Assembly (NCBI RefSeq): GCF_963675065.1
Contig: NZ_OY775905.1
Span: 1,004,501 to 1,068,500, forward strand
DNA: 64,000 nucleotides
Direction of reading: 5' to 3'
From: an uncultured Draconibacterium sp.
Lineage (GTDB): Bacteria > Bacteroidota > Bacteroidia > Bacteroidales > Prolixibacteraceae
Below are positions 7,602 to 16,023 of the stretch, in pieces. The position numbers and the translations under genes are program-made. Under the pieces are notes generated by a model. It worked only from the letters and a program-made list of their open reading frames with translations. It did no database searches and had not been told where the DNA came from. The first letter of the stretch is position 1. The number at the start of each line of letters is the position of its first letter.

Positions 7602-10600
7602 CTATTTTTTACGTTTTGCAACTACTTTGGCAACACGGTTACGAGTGTCGTGTGCAATTGGCGTTGCAATGAAAAGCGATGAGTAAGTACCCACAACTAC
7701 TCCTACCAACAAGGCAAACGTAAAGCCGCGGATGGTAGCTCCACCGAATAAAAAGATAGCTAACAATACCACGAAAGTTGACAGTGATGTACTGAATGTA
7801 CGACGAAGTGTACTGTTCAATGCAGCATCAACATTCTCTTCACGGTCGCGTTTTGGGTGCAATCCCAGGTACTCACGAATACGGTCGAATACAACCACGG
7901 TATCGTTAATTGAGTAACCCAGCACCGTTAGAATAGCCGCAATAAACGCCTGGTCAATCTCAAGAGCAAATGGTAATACTCCTGAAAACAATGAGAAGAT
8001 ACCCAAAACGATTAACGAGTCGTGTGCCAAGGCAGCAATAGCTCCCAAACCATATTGCCAGTCGCGGAAACGAACAAGGATGTAAAGGAAAATAATGATC
8101 AGCGAGAAGCCAATTGCAATAGCTGCATCATTACGGATATCATCCGAGATAGTAGGACCAACTTTTTGTGAACTCTGTTGATAATCCTGTGTAAACTCTT
8201 CAAGTGTTACTGATTTGTCGATCAGGTCGGCATCCTGCAAACCTTGCATCAATAAAGCCTCAACTTCATTATCAACATCTTCACTGCGGTCTTCAATTCT
8301 ATAGTCGGTAGTAATTTTAATGTCCTCTCCCGAAGTTTTTACTTCAGGTGCGGCACCGAAAACATCGGCCAACGCTGCACGAACTTCACCAACTTCAACA
8401 TCTTTCTGGAATTCTACGATGTACGAGCGACCCCCTTTAAAATCGATACCGTAATCCAACCCACGAACAAAGAAAGAGCCGATTGAGATCAGAATGAATA
8501 CACCTGAAATCACATAGAACATTTTTCTTTTCTCAAGGAATTTAATTTTCATATTACGCAACCAACCTTCGGTAGCAGTAGACGCAAACAAGATACGACC
8601 ACCTTTTTTCAACTGCCATTCGAAAATCAAACGGGTTAAGAAAATTGCTGAGAACAGTGAGGTAAGAATACCAATGATCAGCGTTGTAGCAAAACCTTTG
8701 ATCGGACCTGAACCAAACAAGAAAAGTACAACACCGGTTAATAAGGTAGTAACCTGACCGTCAATAATGGCAGAATAAGCGTTTTTATAACCATCGGTAA
8801 TAGCCAGTTTAACACCTTTACCGGCGCGCATTTCTTCCTGAATACGTTCGTAAATCAGTACGTTGGCATCAACCGACATACCAATAGTAAGTACAATACC
8901 CGCTATACCAGGTAATGTTAGAACTGATCCCATCGAAGCTAGAATACCAAAAATAAAGAACATGTTGGCAACCAGCGCAATGTTGGCAACCAAACCTGCA
9001 TTTTTACTATAGAAGAACAACATGTAAACCAATACCAGCGCAAAAGCGATTACGAATGAAAGTAAACCACTGTTAATTGCTTTTTGCCCTAGTGACGGAC
9101 CAACAATATCTTCCTGAATAATACGTGCAGGAGCCGGCATTTTTCCCGACTTCAATACGTTTGCAAGGTCTTGCGCCTCTTCAATACTTTCCAATCCGCT
9201 AATGCTTGAGCGACCACCTGCAATCTCTCCAGTTACATTTGGGAATGAACGAACATAACCATCTAAAACAATTGCAATTGATTTATTAACGTTCTCTTTT
9301 GTCATACGTTGCCAAACCTTTGCACCTTCAGCATTCATTTGCATAGCTACTTCAGGATTTGAACCAAATTGGTCGAAGTCCTGACGAGCATCGGTAATTA
9401 CACCACCGTCAAGAGGTGCTTTTCCGTCGCGGGTAGTAACTTTTAATGCAATTAAGCGGTAATAATTACCAGCTTCATCCATCGATTTTGCTGTCCAGGC
9501 AAATCTCATATCGCGCGGGAATATGCTTCTGATTTGTGGATTATGCAGGTAAGTATTAATCTGTGCTGTATCTTTTGAATGTGCCATTCCTACAATCGGG
9601 CCAGGGTATAGCTGACCGGTTTGTTGATCTGCACTAGGATTCAAAAGAGCAAACAGAGGAAATTGTTCTTCGTAAGCAGCTAAATTATCAGGTGTTGCTG
9701 TTGTATCATCGGCTGCACCGGCTTCCAGTTCCGAAAGTAATGAATTCTCTGCAGTGTCGTCAGCAGTAGCTTCGGCCTCAGTTTCATCAACGTCAGTTTC
9801 ATCAACACTTTTTTCCGATTCAAGCACTTGCATTTCTTTAATGCGCTCGTTGGCCTGAGCCATATATTGGTATACCTCCTGGTTCTCGTAAGTTTCCCAG
9901 AACTCAAGGTTTGCGGTTCCCTGTAACAGGCTACGAACACGGTTCTGATCTTTAACACCCGGCAATTCAACCAAAATTCTACCTTTTGTTTGCAGGTTCT
10001 GAATATTTGGCTGTGCTACACCAAAACGGTCGATACGAGTACGAATGATATTAAAAGCATTAGCGATTGCAGCAGAAGTTTGCTCATCGATAATTTTTAA
10101 TACATCAGCGTTACTGGTGTTAAAGTTTACCTGCTCGCGAAGTTCCAAAGTATTGAAAACAGAAGCTAATTTCGCGTTTGGATCAATTTCTTCGAAAGCC
10201 TCGCCAAACAGCGTTACGTAATCTTTTGTACTGTTTTGCTGGTTCTTTGTTGCCAATGCCAATGCCGCATTAAATGTTTCATCATCACTGTAATTCGACA
10301 TCGCACGGATGATATCCTGCACTTCAACCTGAAGTGTTACGTTCATACCACCTTTAAGGTCAAGACCCAGGTTTATTTCCAGTTCCTGAACATCTTTGTA
10401 AGTAAATTTTTTCAATCCAAGGAAGTTGTAAACCACTTCACTTTTCATTGAATCAAGGTATTGAAACTCTTTCATTTCATCACCTTGTGCATATTCAATG
10501 GCATCATCTTTTACCTTGTTCGATACCCAGGTAAACGATAATTGGTAAAAACATACCGCTGCCAACAGAATTGCAAATGTTAAAATTGCACCTTTGTTTT

Positions 10601-10604
10601 GCAT
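7602..10604 (-). CDS. secDF: Protein translocase subunit SecDF (fused)
   Basis: A 1000-residue fusion of SecD and SecF, the usual Bacteroidota form. It uses the proton motive force to help Sec-exported proteins leave SecYEG on the periplasmic side. The SecD half shows LGLDLKGGMNVTLQVEV near residues 77-93 and GIVLTIGMSVDANVLIYERI in its membrane part. The SecF half shows GLDYGIDFKGGRSYIVEF and LGYSINDTVVVFDRIRE. Two groups of six hydrophobic helices are visible. An acidic low-complexity insert (about residues 262-310, rich in E, D, A and T) interrupts the SecD periplasmic domain. A terminator follows. Confidence 0.97.
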   Translation of the reverse strand: MQNKGAILTFAILLAAVCFYQLSFTWVSNKVKDDAIEYAQGDEMKEFQYLDSMKSEVVYNFLGLKKFTYKDVQELEINLGLDLKGGMNVTLQVEVQDIIRAMSNYSDDETFNAALALATKNQQNSTKDYVTLFGEAFEEIDPNAKLASVFNTLELREQVNFNTSNADVLKIIDEQTSAAIANAFNIIRTRIDRFGVAQPNIQNLQTKGRILVELPGVKDQNRVRSLLQGTANLEFWETYENQEVYQYMAQANERIKEMQVLESEKSVDETDVDETEAEATADDTAENSLLSELEAGAADDTTATPDNLAAYEEQFPLFALLNPSADQQTGQLYPGPIVGMAHSKDTAQINTYLHNPQIRSIFPRDMRFAWTAKSMDEAGNYYRLIALKVTTRDGKAPLDGGVITDARQDFDQFGSNPEVAMQMNAEGAKVWQRMTKENVNKSIAIVLDGYVRSFPNVTGEIAGGRSSISGLESIEEAQDLANVLKSGKMPAPARIIQEDIVGPSLGQKAINSGLLSFVIAFALVLVYMLFFYSKNAGLVANIALVANMFFIFGILASMGSVLTLPGIAGIVLTIGMSVDANVLIYERIQEEMRAGKGVKLAITDGYKNAYSAIIDGQVTTLLTGVVLFLFGSGPIKGFATTLIIGILTSLFSAIFLTRLIFEWQLKKGGRILFASTATEGWLRNMKIKFLEKRKMFYVISGVFILISIGSFFVRGLDYGIDFKGGRSYIVEFQKDVEVGEVRAALADVFGAAPEVKTSGEDIKITTDYRIEDRSEDVDNEVEALLMQGLQDADLIDKSVTLEEFTQDYQQSSQKVGPTISDDIRNDAAIAIGFSLIIIFLYILVRFRDWQYGLGAIAALAHDSLIVLGIFSLFSGVLPFALEIDQAFIAAILTVLGYSINDTVVVFDRIREYLGLHPKRDREENVDAALNSTLRRTFSTSLSTFVVLLAIFLFGGATIRGFTFALLVGVVVGTYSSLFIATPIAHDTRNRVAKVVAKRKK

Positions 10605-10706
10605 TTTAATTTGAATTTAAATGTTTATTGATATTTTTTAATTTATTGAATTCTAGCCAATTCAAGCACACATTGCACCTGATATTCTTTTAAACGGATA
10701 AAAGAA

Positions 10707-11114
10707 TTACGATAAAGCGATGGCGTCTTCTTCGGGTGAAAAGACGTGATTTTGAAAGACCAGGTAATGATAGGATAAAATAAGCGGAGTGGTTTGTTTA
10801 ACTACCTCTGCTTTTAAAACCTGGTAATTGCGAATTGAATGATAACTGCGTAAAAATTTGTCATGCAGCTGAGGCTTCGTATGCTTTGAATACACACGAT
10901 CTTCGAATGTTTTTATTGTATTTGAAGAGGATTGCGTAATCAGGTAAACTGCGCCTTGCTCGTTACTCTGCTCCTGCGATTCAGCTTGAATCTTTTTAAC
11001 CTCCTCAGGATTATTTCCAAAATACACATCAAGAACCAATGCGGCAGCAATTACTACCATGAACATGGCTAGTTGAACTGCAAATTTTCTTGTTATTTTT
11101 ATTTTAGAAATCAT
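10707..11114 (-). CDS. Small membrane-anchored protein of unknown function
   Basis: 135 residues. A basic N-terminus (MISKIKITRK) and one hydrophobic helix at about 11-31 point to an inner-membrane anchor with the rest in the periplasm. The soluble part is short, polar and without a motif I recognise. It ends 102 bp before secDF on the same strand, so co-transcription is possible, and a TAnnTTTG box lies upstream. Confidence 0.7.
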   Translation of the reverse strand: MISKIKITRKFAVQLAMFMVVIAAALVLDVYFGNNPEEVKKIQAESQEQSNEQGAVYLITQSSSNTIKTFEDRVYSKHTKPQLHDKFLRSYHSIRNYQVLKAEVVKQTTPLILSYHYLVFQNHVFSPEEDAIALS

Positions 11115-11203
11115 TCTTTAAATCTCTCGTCTGCAACTGCTTAAAATATTTGAAGTGAAAAAAACTTTTTACGTTCGATTTTACACCTTATTTTTAAGCG
11201 GAG

Positions 11204-11211
11204 CAAATATA
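11204..11211 (-). promoter_or_regulatory. Candidate -7 box upstream of the membrane protein/secDF
   Basis: The minus strand reads TATATTTG (TAnnTTTG), 90 bp before the start at 11114. Confidence 0.4.
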
Positions 11212-11280
11212 CCGAAATACCCGAGCTTTCCAAAGCCTATAGAGCTAATTTTGAAGTATTTCGTTTAACACCAACAATTT

Positions 11281-11706
11281 ATGATCAATGTATTTGTATA
11301 TGGTTCGCTGCTATTTCCTGAAATTGCTGACGGTTTGTGCGAGCAAAAGTTAAAATGGGAAAATGCAACTTTAATCGGCTACTCACGCTTTGCGCTAAAA
11401 GGGGCAGATTACCCGGCAATTATTAAAAAAAATAACTCCACAGTAGAAGGGAAAATACTACTTAACCTCGACCAGAATGCGATTGACCTGCTGACTTATT
11501 ACGAAGGTGATGAATATGAGATTGTGCCGGTTAAAGTTGAAACCAGTTCAGGAAGTATTAATGCAGTTGCTTTTGTTTGGATTGCCGGAAATGAATTCTT
11601 CGAAGACTTTGACTGGAACAAAGAACAATTTGAATCGGAATCTTTGGAAATATACCGCGATGAGATTGTTCCGGCAACACGAGATGAATTTTACAGCAGA
11701 AATTAG
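11281..11706 (+). CDS. Gamma-glutamylcyclotransferase-like (AIG2/GGCT fold) protein
   Basis: 141 residues starting with MINVFVYGSLLF, the YGSL loop that binds the substrate in the GGCT/AIG2 fold, and later LLTYYEGDEYEIVPV, where the conserved catalytic Glu sits. Family members cyclise gamma-glutamyl peptides or process related amides. The exact substrate cannot be told. It stands alone in a plus-strand gap, followed by the TolB-like gene about 100 bp later. Confidence 0.85.
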   Translation: MINVFVYGSLLFPEIADGLCEQKLKWENATLIGYSRFALKGADYPAIIKKNNSTVEGKILLNLDQNAIDLLTYYEGDEYEIVPVKVETSSGSINAVAFVWIAGNEFFEDFDWNKEQFESESLEIYRDEIVPATRDEFYSRN

Positions 11707-11809
11707 TTTTACAAAATATGTTCAACAATAGGCCCTTCATTCTTTTAATTGAATGAAAACTCCTTATTTTTACTGTCCTAGCAACACTAACCAACTAAAT
11801 TAAAACGTC

Positions 11810-13324
11810 ATGATCAAATCGGCTTTCTTTCGTTTAGTCTCCGTACTTTGTATTTTATTAATTAATTTAAATCTTGCTATGGCACAAAATAAAACAGGTA
11901 TCTTCGATAACCACACCGATATTGGAGCCTGCAATCATCAGGGTTTTGCATCGTTCAATCCAAGCGATCAAACCTACACCATCGGCGGATCGGGATTTAA
12001 TATGTGGTTTGGCGACGACCAGTTTCATTACCTGTGGACAACACTTCAGGGAGATTTTATTTTACGCGCCGAAGTAAAACTTTTGGGCGATGGCGTTGAT
12101 CCGCACCGCAAAGTGGGTTGGATGGTTCGTAATAATCTCGACAGTAACTCGCCACATGCCAATGCAACCGTTCATGGCGACGGGCTTACATCGTTGCAAT
12201 ACCGCAAAACTACAGGCGCCGATACGGAAGAAGTAAAATCAGAAGATCAGGCGCCGGATGTTATTCAACTGGAAAGAAAAGGTTCTACTTATATTATGTC
12301 GACAGCTAAGTTTGGCGAGCCTTTTAAAGTGGTTCAGCTCGATAACCTGCCGCTGGATAACGAAGTTTATGTAGGCATTTATGTTTGTGCACATAATGCA
12401 GATGTTATGGAAAGTGCGGTTTATAGGAATGTACGTATCATCCGTCCCGAAAAAGAAGACTACGTTCCCTACCAGGATTACATTGGAAGCAATCTTGAGC
12501 TACTGGATATTGAAAGCGGTTTGCGCAAAGTGATACATTATTCGGCACATTCGATTCAGGCACCTAACTGGACACCTGATAATAAAAATCTGATCTACAA
12601 TTCAAAAGGGCATTTATTCACCTACAAGCTGGCTAATGGCGAAATCAATCCGTTGAATACCGGTTTCGCTACAAACAACAACAACGACCATGTTTTAACT
12701 TTCGATGGAAGTTTGCTGGGGATTTCACATCACAGCGCCGATAACGAGGGAAATTCCACTATCTACTATTTGCCTGCCAAAGGCGATTCTACTCCGGTAA
12801 GGGTGACAAAAACAGGACTTGGCGCCTCGTATTTTCATGGTTGGTCGCCCGATAACAAAACGATGATATTTACCGGCGAGCGAAACGGGCAATTCGATAT
12901 TTACAGTGTTGATGTTGCTACTGGGGAAGAAACACAACTGACTAACGAAAAAACACTTGATGATGGTCCGGAATACAGCCCCGATGGAAAGTACATCTTT
13001 TTCAACTCGGCCAGAAGCGGCAAAATGCAGTTGTGGAGAATGGATGCCGATGGTAAAAATCCGGTACAGATGACTGATGATAAATACAACGACTGGTTTC
13101 CACATGTAAGCCCGGATAAAAAATGGATCGTATTTATTTCATTTCCTGAAGATATTGATCCTGCTGATCATCCGTTTTATAAACATTGTCTTATTCGCCT
13201 AATTCCATACCAAGGTGGCGAACCACGAATTATAGCTTACATTTATGGTGGACAGGGATCGATAAATGTCCCAAGCTGGTCGCCCGACAGCAAGAAGATT
13301 GCTTTTGTTTCGAACAGCGATTAA
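11810..13324 (+). CDS. Exported protein with N-terminal lectin-like domain and TolB-type beta-propeller
   Basis: 504 residues. A signal peptide ends near ...NLAMAQ (residue 26). Residues about 30-210 resemble the DUF1349 concanavalin-like fold (GDFILRAEVKLLGDG, GWMVRNN, PHANATVHGDG). From about 225 there are repeated PD40/TolB strands: NWTPDNKNLIY, GWSPDNKTMIF, EYSPDGKYIFF, HVSPDKKWIVF, SWSPDSKKIAF, giving a six- or seven-bladed propeller. It is not the Pal-interacting TolB (no Tol genes nearby). A carbohydrate-binding or sensing role is inference. Confidence 0.85.
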   Translation: MIKSAFFRLVSVLCILLINLNLAMAQNKTGIFDNHTDIGACNHQGFASFNPSDQTYTIGGSGFNMWFGDDQFHYLWTTLQGDFILRAEVKLLGDGVDPHRKVGWMVRNNLDSNSPHANATVHGDGLTSLQYRKTTGADTEEVKSEDQAPDVIQLERKGSTYIMSTAKFGEPFKVVQLDNLPLDNEVYVGIYVCAHNADVMESAVYRNVRIIRPEKEDYVPYQDYIGSNLELLDIESGLRKVIHYSAHSIQAPNWTPDNKNLIYNSKGHLFTYKLANGEINPLNTGFATNNNNDHVLTFDGSLLGISHHSADNEGNSTIYYLPAKGDSTPVRVTKTGLGASYFHGWSPDNKTMIFTGERNGQFDIYSVDVATGEETQLTNEKTLDDGPEYSPDGKYIFFNSARSGKMQLWRMDADGKNPVQMTDDKYNDWFPHVSPDKKWIVFISFPEDIDPADHPFYKHCLIRLIPYQGGEPRIIAYIYGGQGSINVPSWSPDSKKIAFVSNSD

Positions 13325-13374
13325 ACAACAACTGATTTGATTGCTCCACATAATTATTGTAAAACAGAGAATTC

Positions 13375-13971
13375 ATAATAAATAGATTTAGTTTCTTTTT
13401 CGCTTTCATTCTGTTACTGAATTTAATGAGTTGCAAGGATACAAACCGCGGTGCGGTTGAAGGGGGGAAGCTTGAAAATGGAGTTTATTCCAGTACCTAT
13501 TTCAATGTGAGTATGAATGTTCCGGGAAGCTGGACAGTAGATACCTTGGGCAAAATTGAAAAAACAACACCTGCAACCAAGGCGGATAAAAAGGACACTG
13601 TTCTGGTAGCCAATTTGCTCACCATTTATCAGGAAAATGAAAAAGAAGCTTTTAAACCCAACCTTTCGATGATTGCAGAAAGGTGCACTCTTTACCCGGA
13701 CCTAAAAAACGAAAACGATTATCTGGTGCATATACAAAAACAATATGCAGATTTAAATCCTATCACTTCGGAAATTGAGAAAACGTTTCTGAAAAACAAT
13801 ATTGAGTGTTTTACTTTCGATCTTAAAATGACAATTCAGGAGATGACAATGAAACAAACTCATTTTGCTATAAAAAGAAAGGACTTTTATATTGACATCA
13901 CTATTACATATCAAACGGATGAACAAAAGGAAGAATTAAACGCAATTCTAAATTCACTGAAAATAAACTAG
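13375..13971 (+). CDS. Lipoprotein of unknown function, start codon not ATG
   Basis: Downstream of an in-frame stop at 13360 the frame is open, and it encodes a short basic stretch, a hydrophobic run (FSFFFAFILLLNL) and the lipobox LMSC before the mature protein, so it has a lipoprotein signal peptide. The first ATG (13426) lies only two codons before the lipobox Cys and would remove the signal peptide. The only plausible upstream starts are ATA at 13375 or 13378. The mature part is soluble with no recognised motif; it may be a small alpha/beta domain resembling PsbP/DUF1795-like proteins (weak). Sequencing error is an alternative. Confidence 0.6.
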   Translation: MINRFSFFFAFILLLNLMSCKDTNRGAVEGGKLENGVYSSTYFNVSMNVPGSWTVDTLGKIEKTTPATKADKKDTVLVANLLTIYQENEKEAFKPNLSMIAERCTLYPDLKNENDYLVHIQKQYADLNPITSEIEKTFLKNNIECFTFDLKMTIQEMTMKQTHFAIKRKDFYIDITITYQTDEQKEELNAILNSLKIN

Positions 13972-14002
13972 CTCCATTAGCAATCATTTAAGATCCGGAT
14001 TT

Positions 14003-14428
14003 TTAATCTGACAACTTAAGCACCCGCCGTTTATAATCGATAACGGCATTATACTTCAGCAGGAAATCGCTACCCAGCAAACCGCAGATTTTATAGTCGG
14101 TAACTTTTTGGTACAGCTCGTTAATGTGATCCATATCAAGTAAAGCAACTTTCATCGCCTCGACCTTCAGCTTTCCAAAAAACAATGGTTTTAAAATTCC
14201 CAGCGATGTTTTTAAAGGTTCTTCGCTCATGTTTGCCGCATGAAGATCTTCGGTACCTTCCTCTTCCGACAAAATAAAATCAGCCTGGTTCTTATCAAAT
14301 ACCGATTTTGAGGCCCCGGTATCAATCACCCAATAAGCGGTTTCGTTTCCTTCGAATTGCGAAGGAAGAATTAAATGATAGTTCGAGGATTCCAGCTCTA
14401 TAATGTCGATAGGTATTTTCGTTCGCAT
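14003..14428 (-). CDS. Retropepsin-like aspartic protease fold protein
   Basis: 141 residues. AYWVIDTGASKSVFD at 31-45 contains the DTGAS active-site motif (residues 36-40) of clan AA aspartic peptidases of retroviral type, and GLLGSDFLLKYNAVIDYKRRVL is the matching C-terminal strand. Proteins of this size act as dimers. There is no signal peptide, so it is probably cytosolic. The TAAATTTG box 6 bp upstream suggests a leaderless mRNA. Confidence 0.85.
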   Translation of the reverse strand: MRTKIPIDIIELESSNYHLILPSQFEGNETAYWVIDTGASKSVFDKNQADFILSEEEGTEDLHAANMSEEPLKTSLGILKPLFFGKLKVEAMKVALLDMDHINELYQKVTDYKICGLLGSDFLLKYNAVIDYKRRVLKLSD

Positions 14429-14433
14429 GGCTT

Positions 14434-14441
14434 CAAATTTA
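14434..14441 (-). promoter_or_regulatory. Candidate -7 box for the aspartic protease gene
   Basis: The minus strand reads TAAATTTG, only 5 bp from the ATG. If it is real, transcription would begin at or within a few bases of the start codon. Confidence 0.35.
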
Positions 14442-14517
14442 AAACAAATTGATGGGAGTAAAAGTGGTTGAACTCTATTTCCAAGAATAATCAGTTGATA
14501 AAAAGGGATTTGAACCC

Positions 14518-14577
14518 CTCCTAACCTTCCGCCAGCTGGCGGAGGAACAGTCCCCCTTGGGGGGATTCAGGGGGGTC
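14518..14577. repeat. Dispersed palindromic repeat, CCGCCAGCTGGCGG type
   Basis: A palindrome TCCGCCAGCTGGCGGA at 14528-14543 is followed by CCCCCTTGGGGGG. Relatives are seen at 33050-33067 and 52845-52860 (TCCGTCAGCTGACGGA). The element lies between mdh and the aspartic protease gene and contains no gene. Confidence 0.65.
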
Positions 14578-14606
14578 AAATAATGTAATTTTCGTAAGAC
14601 TTTCAG

Positions 14607-14635
14607 AAAAAAAGGCCCGCAAAAATTGCGAGCCT
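14607..14635 (-). terminator. Rho-independent terminator of mdh
   Basis: The stem AGGCCCGCAA / TTGCGAGCCT has one G-T pair on the RNA side and is followed on the minus strand by T7. It begins 27 bp after the mdh stop. Confidence 0.85.
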
Positions 14636-14661
14636 CTGTATCTTGTGAAAATTCTTTCGAA

Positions 14662-15582
14662 TTATAGTAAAGCGTTCACTTTTGAAACGCCTTCTGCACT
14701 TGCAGTAAGTTTTTCCTTTTCAGCATCTGAAAGTTCGATTTCAACGATTTTCTCGATACCGTTTTTACCGATGATACAAGGAACACCGATTGAAATATCG
14801 CTTAAACCATACTCACCTTCAAGAAGTGCTGAACATGGGAACATTTTTTGAGAATCTAATGCAATGGCGCGAACCAATTCTGATACTGCAGCACCAGGAG
14901 CATACCATGCGCTGGTTCCCAGCAATTTTGTTAAAGTAGCACCACCAACTTTAGTTGCTTCAACAACTTCAGCTTGTTTTTCTTCACTTAAAAATTCAGT
15001 AACAGGAACACTGTTACGAACAGCTTTGTCGATTAACGGAACCATACCTGTATCGCTGTGTCCACCAATTACCATAGCCGAGATGTCTGACTGTGCACAT
15101 TCCAATGCTTCAGCCAATCTGTATTTAAAACGTGCGCTATCTAATGCACCACCCATACCAATAATACGGTTTTTGGGAAGACCTGTAGCTTTGTGTGCCA
15201 GGTAAGCCATTGTATCCATTGGGTTACTAACCACAATAATGATTACGTTTGGCGACTCAGCGATCAACTTTTCAGCAACATCTTTTACAATTCCGGCATT
15301 AATACCGATCAACTCTTCGCGAGTCATTCCCGGTTTACGTGGAATACCACTGGTAATTACTGCAACATCGCTACCAGCTGTTTTTGTATAATCGTTAGTG
15401 GTACCAACGATAGTTGAGTCAAAACCGTTTAACGAAGCAGTTTGCATCAAATCCATTGCTTTACCTTCAGCAAAACCTTCTTTGATATCAATCAATACTA
15501 TTTCTTCTGCAAAATCTTTAATTGCGATATACTCGGCACAACTTGCACCTACTGCACCTGCTCCAACTACTGTTACTTTCAT
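14662..15582 (-). CDS. mdh: Malate dehydrogenase (type 3, LDH-like)
   Basis: 306 residues of the lactate/malate dehydrogenase superfamily. The NAD-binding GAGAVG is at 7-12 and the cofactor-selecting Asp at 32. R82 and R88 in PRKPGMTREE, R151 and the catalytic H175 (GGHSDTG) are all present. The R82 pattern marks malate rather than lactate specificity. It reversibly oxidises malate to oxaloacetate with NAD+ in the cytosol, in the TCA or reductive branch that can feed succinate/propionate formation via mutA-mutB elsewhere in this window. It has its own promoter box and terminator. Confidence 0.97.
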   Translation of the reverse strand: MKVTVVGAGAVGASCAEYIAIKDFAEEIVLIDIKEGFAEGKAMDLMQTASLNGFDSTIVGTTNDYTKTAGSDVAVITSGIPRKPGMTREELIGINAGIVKDVAEKLIAESPNVIIIVVSNPMDTMAYLAHKATGLPKNRIIGMGGALDSARFKYRLAEALECAQSDISAMVIGGHSDTGMVPLIDKAVRNSVPVTEFLSEEKQAEVVEATKVGGATLTKLLGTSAWYAPGAAVSELVRAIALDSQKMFPCSALLEGEYGLSDISIGVPCIIGKNGIEKIVEIELSDAEKEKLTASAEGVSKVNALL

Positions 15583-15656
15583 TTTACTAGTGAGTTTTAT
15601 TATTATAAAATCGTTTTTAACTTAAACAATTGTCTGTCAAATTGTTTTAAGGCACG

Positions 15657-15664
15657 CAAAGTTA
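15657..15664 (-). promoter_or_regulatory. Candidate -7 box for mdh
   Basis: The minus strand reads TAACTTTG (TAnnTTTG), 74 bp before the mdh ATG. Confidence 0.45.
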
Positions 15665-15833
15665 ATTTTTTTTCGCGATGTCCGAAATAATTCAGAGTCC
15701 CCAAAATCGGTTTAACAAATTGGTAAAACATACGATTTGCGACTTTAATCCGAAGTGATTTTTGTCACTTATGTTGGGCTTTTACGAATGTGGGGCGGAA
15801 TAGTTCGGCGAATTATTGCTGTGTACAAAATCC

Positions 15834-15871
15834 TTAATTAAACCAGAACCTCATTTTTTAAACTACTGTAT
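15834..15871 (-). pseudogene. Relic of a second DUF5916 gene 3' end
   Basis: On the minus strand, ACAGTAGTTTAAAAAATG and onwards reads TVV-stop-KMRFWFN-stop, next to AVVLKMTYWFN-stop at the end of the intact DUF5916 gene at 16024. About 30 of the 38 bases match, including the shared stop. An internal stop is present. It lies 190 bp after the intact gene's end, across a hairpin-rich spacer. Confidence 0.55.
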
Positions 15872-15914
15872 GTTTTCTTTTGAAATACCCTGTTTCTGCA
15901 AGTAAATTCTTGTC

Positions 15915-16000
15915 TCACGCAGATGGCGCAGATTTGCGCAGAAAAGCTTTCAACCTTTTGGGTGAAATAAAATCAGCGGAAATCTGCGGTATCCGCGTGA
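15915..16000. repeat. Imperfect extragenic inverted repeat, CACGCAGAT type
   Basis: TCACGCAGATGGCGCAGATTTGCGC on the left pairs imperfectly with the reverse complement of AATCTGCGGTATCCGCGTGA on the right, giving an approximately 86-bp cruciform-like element. Low-complexity words of this kind are widespread in Bacteroidota intergenic DNA. Confidence 0.6.
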
Positions 16001-16023
16001 AATAACTGAAGCCTGACGTAATT

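Noticed and set aside
14003..14428. Retrotransposon or phage origin of the retropepsin-like gene
   Set aside because: There is no reverse transcriptase, integrase or repeats around it; such stand-alone DTGAS proteins are found in many bacteria.
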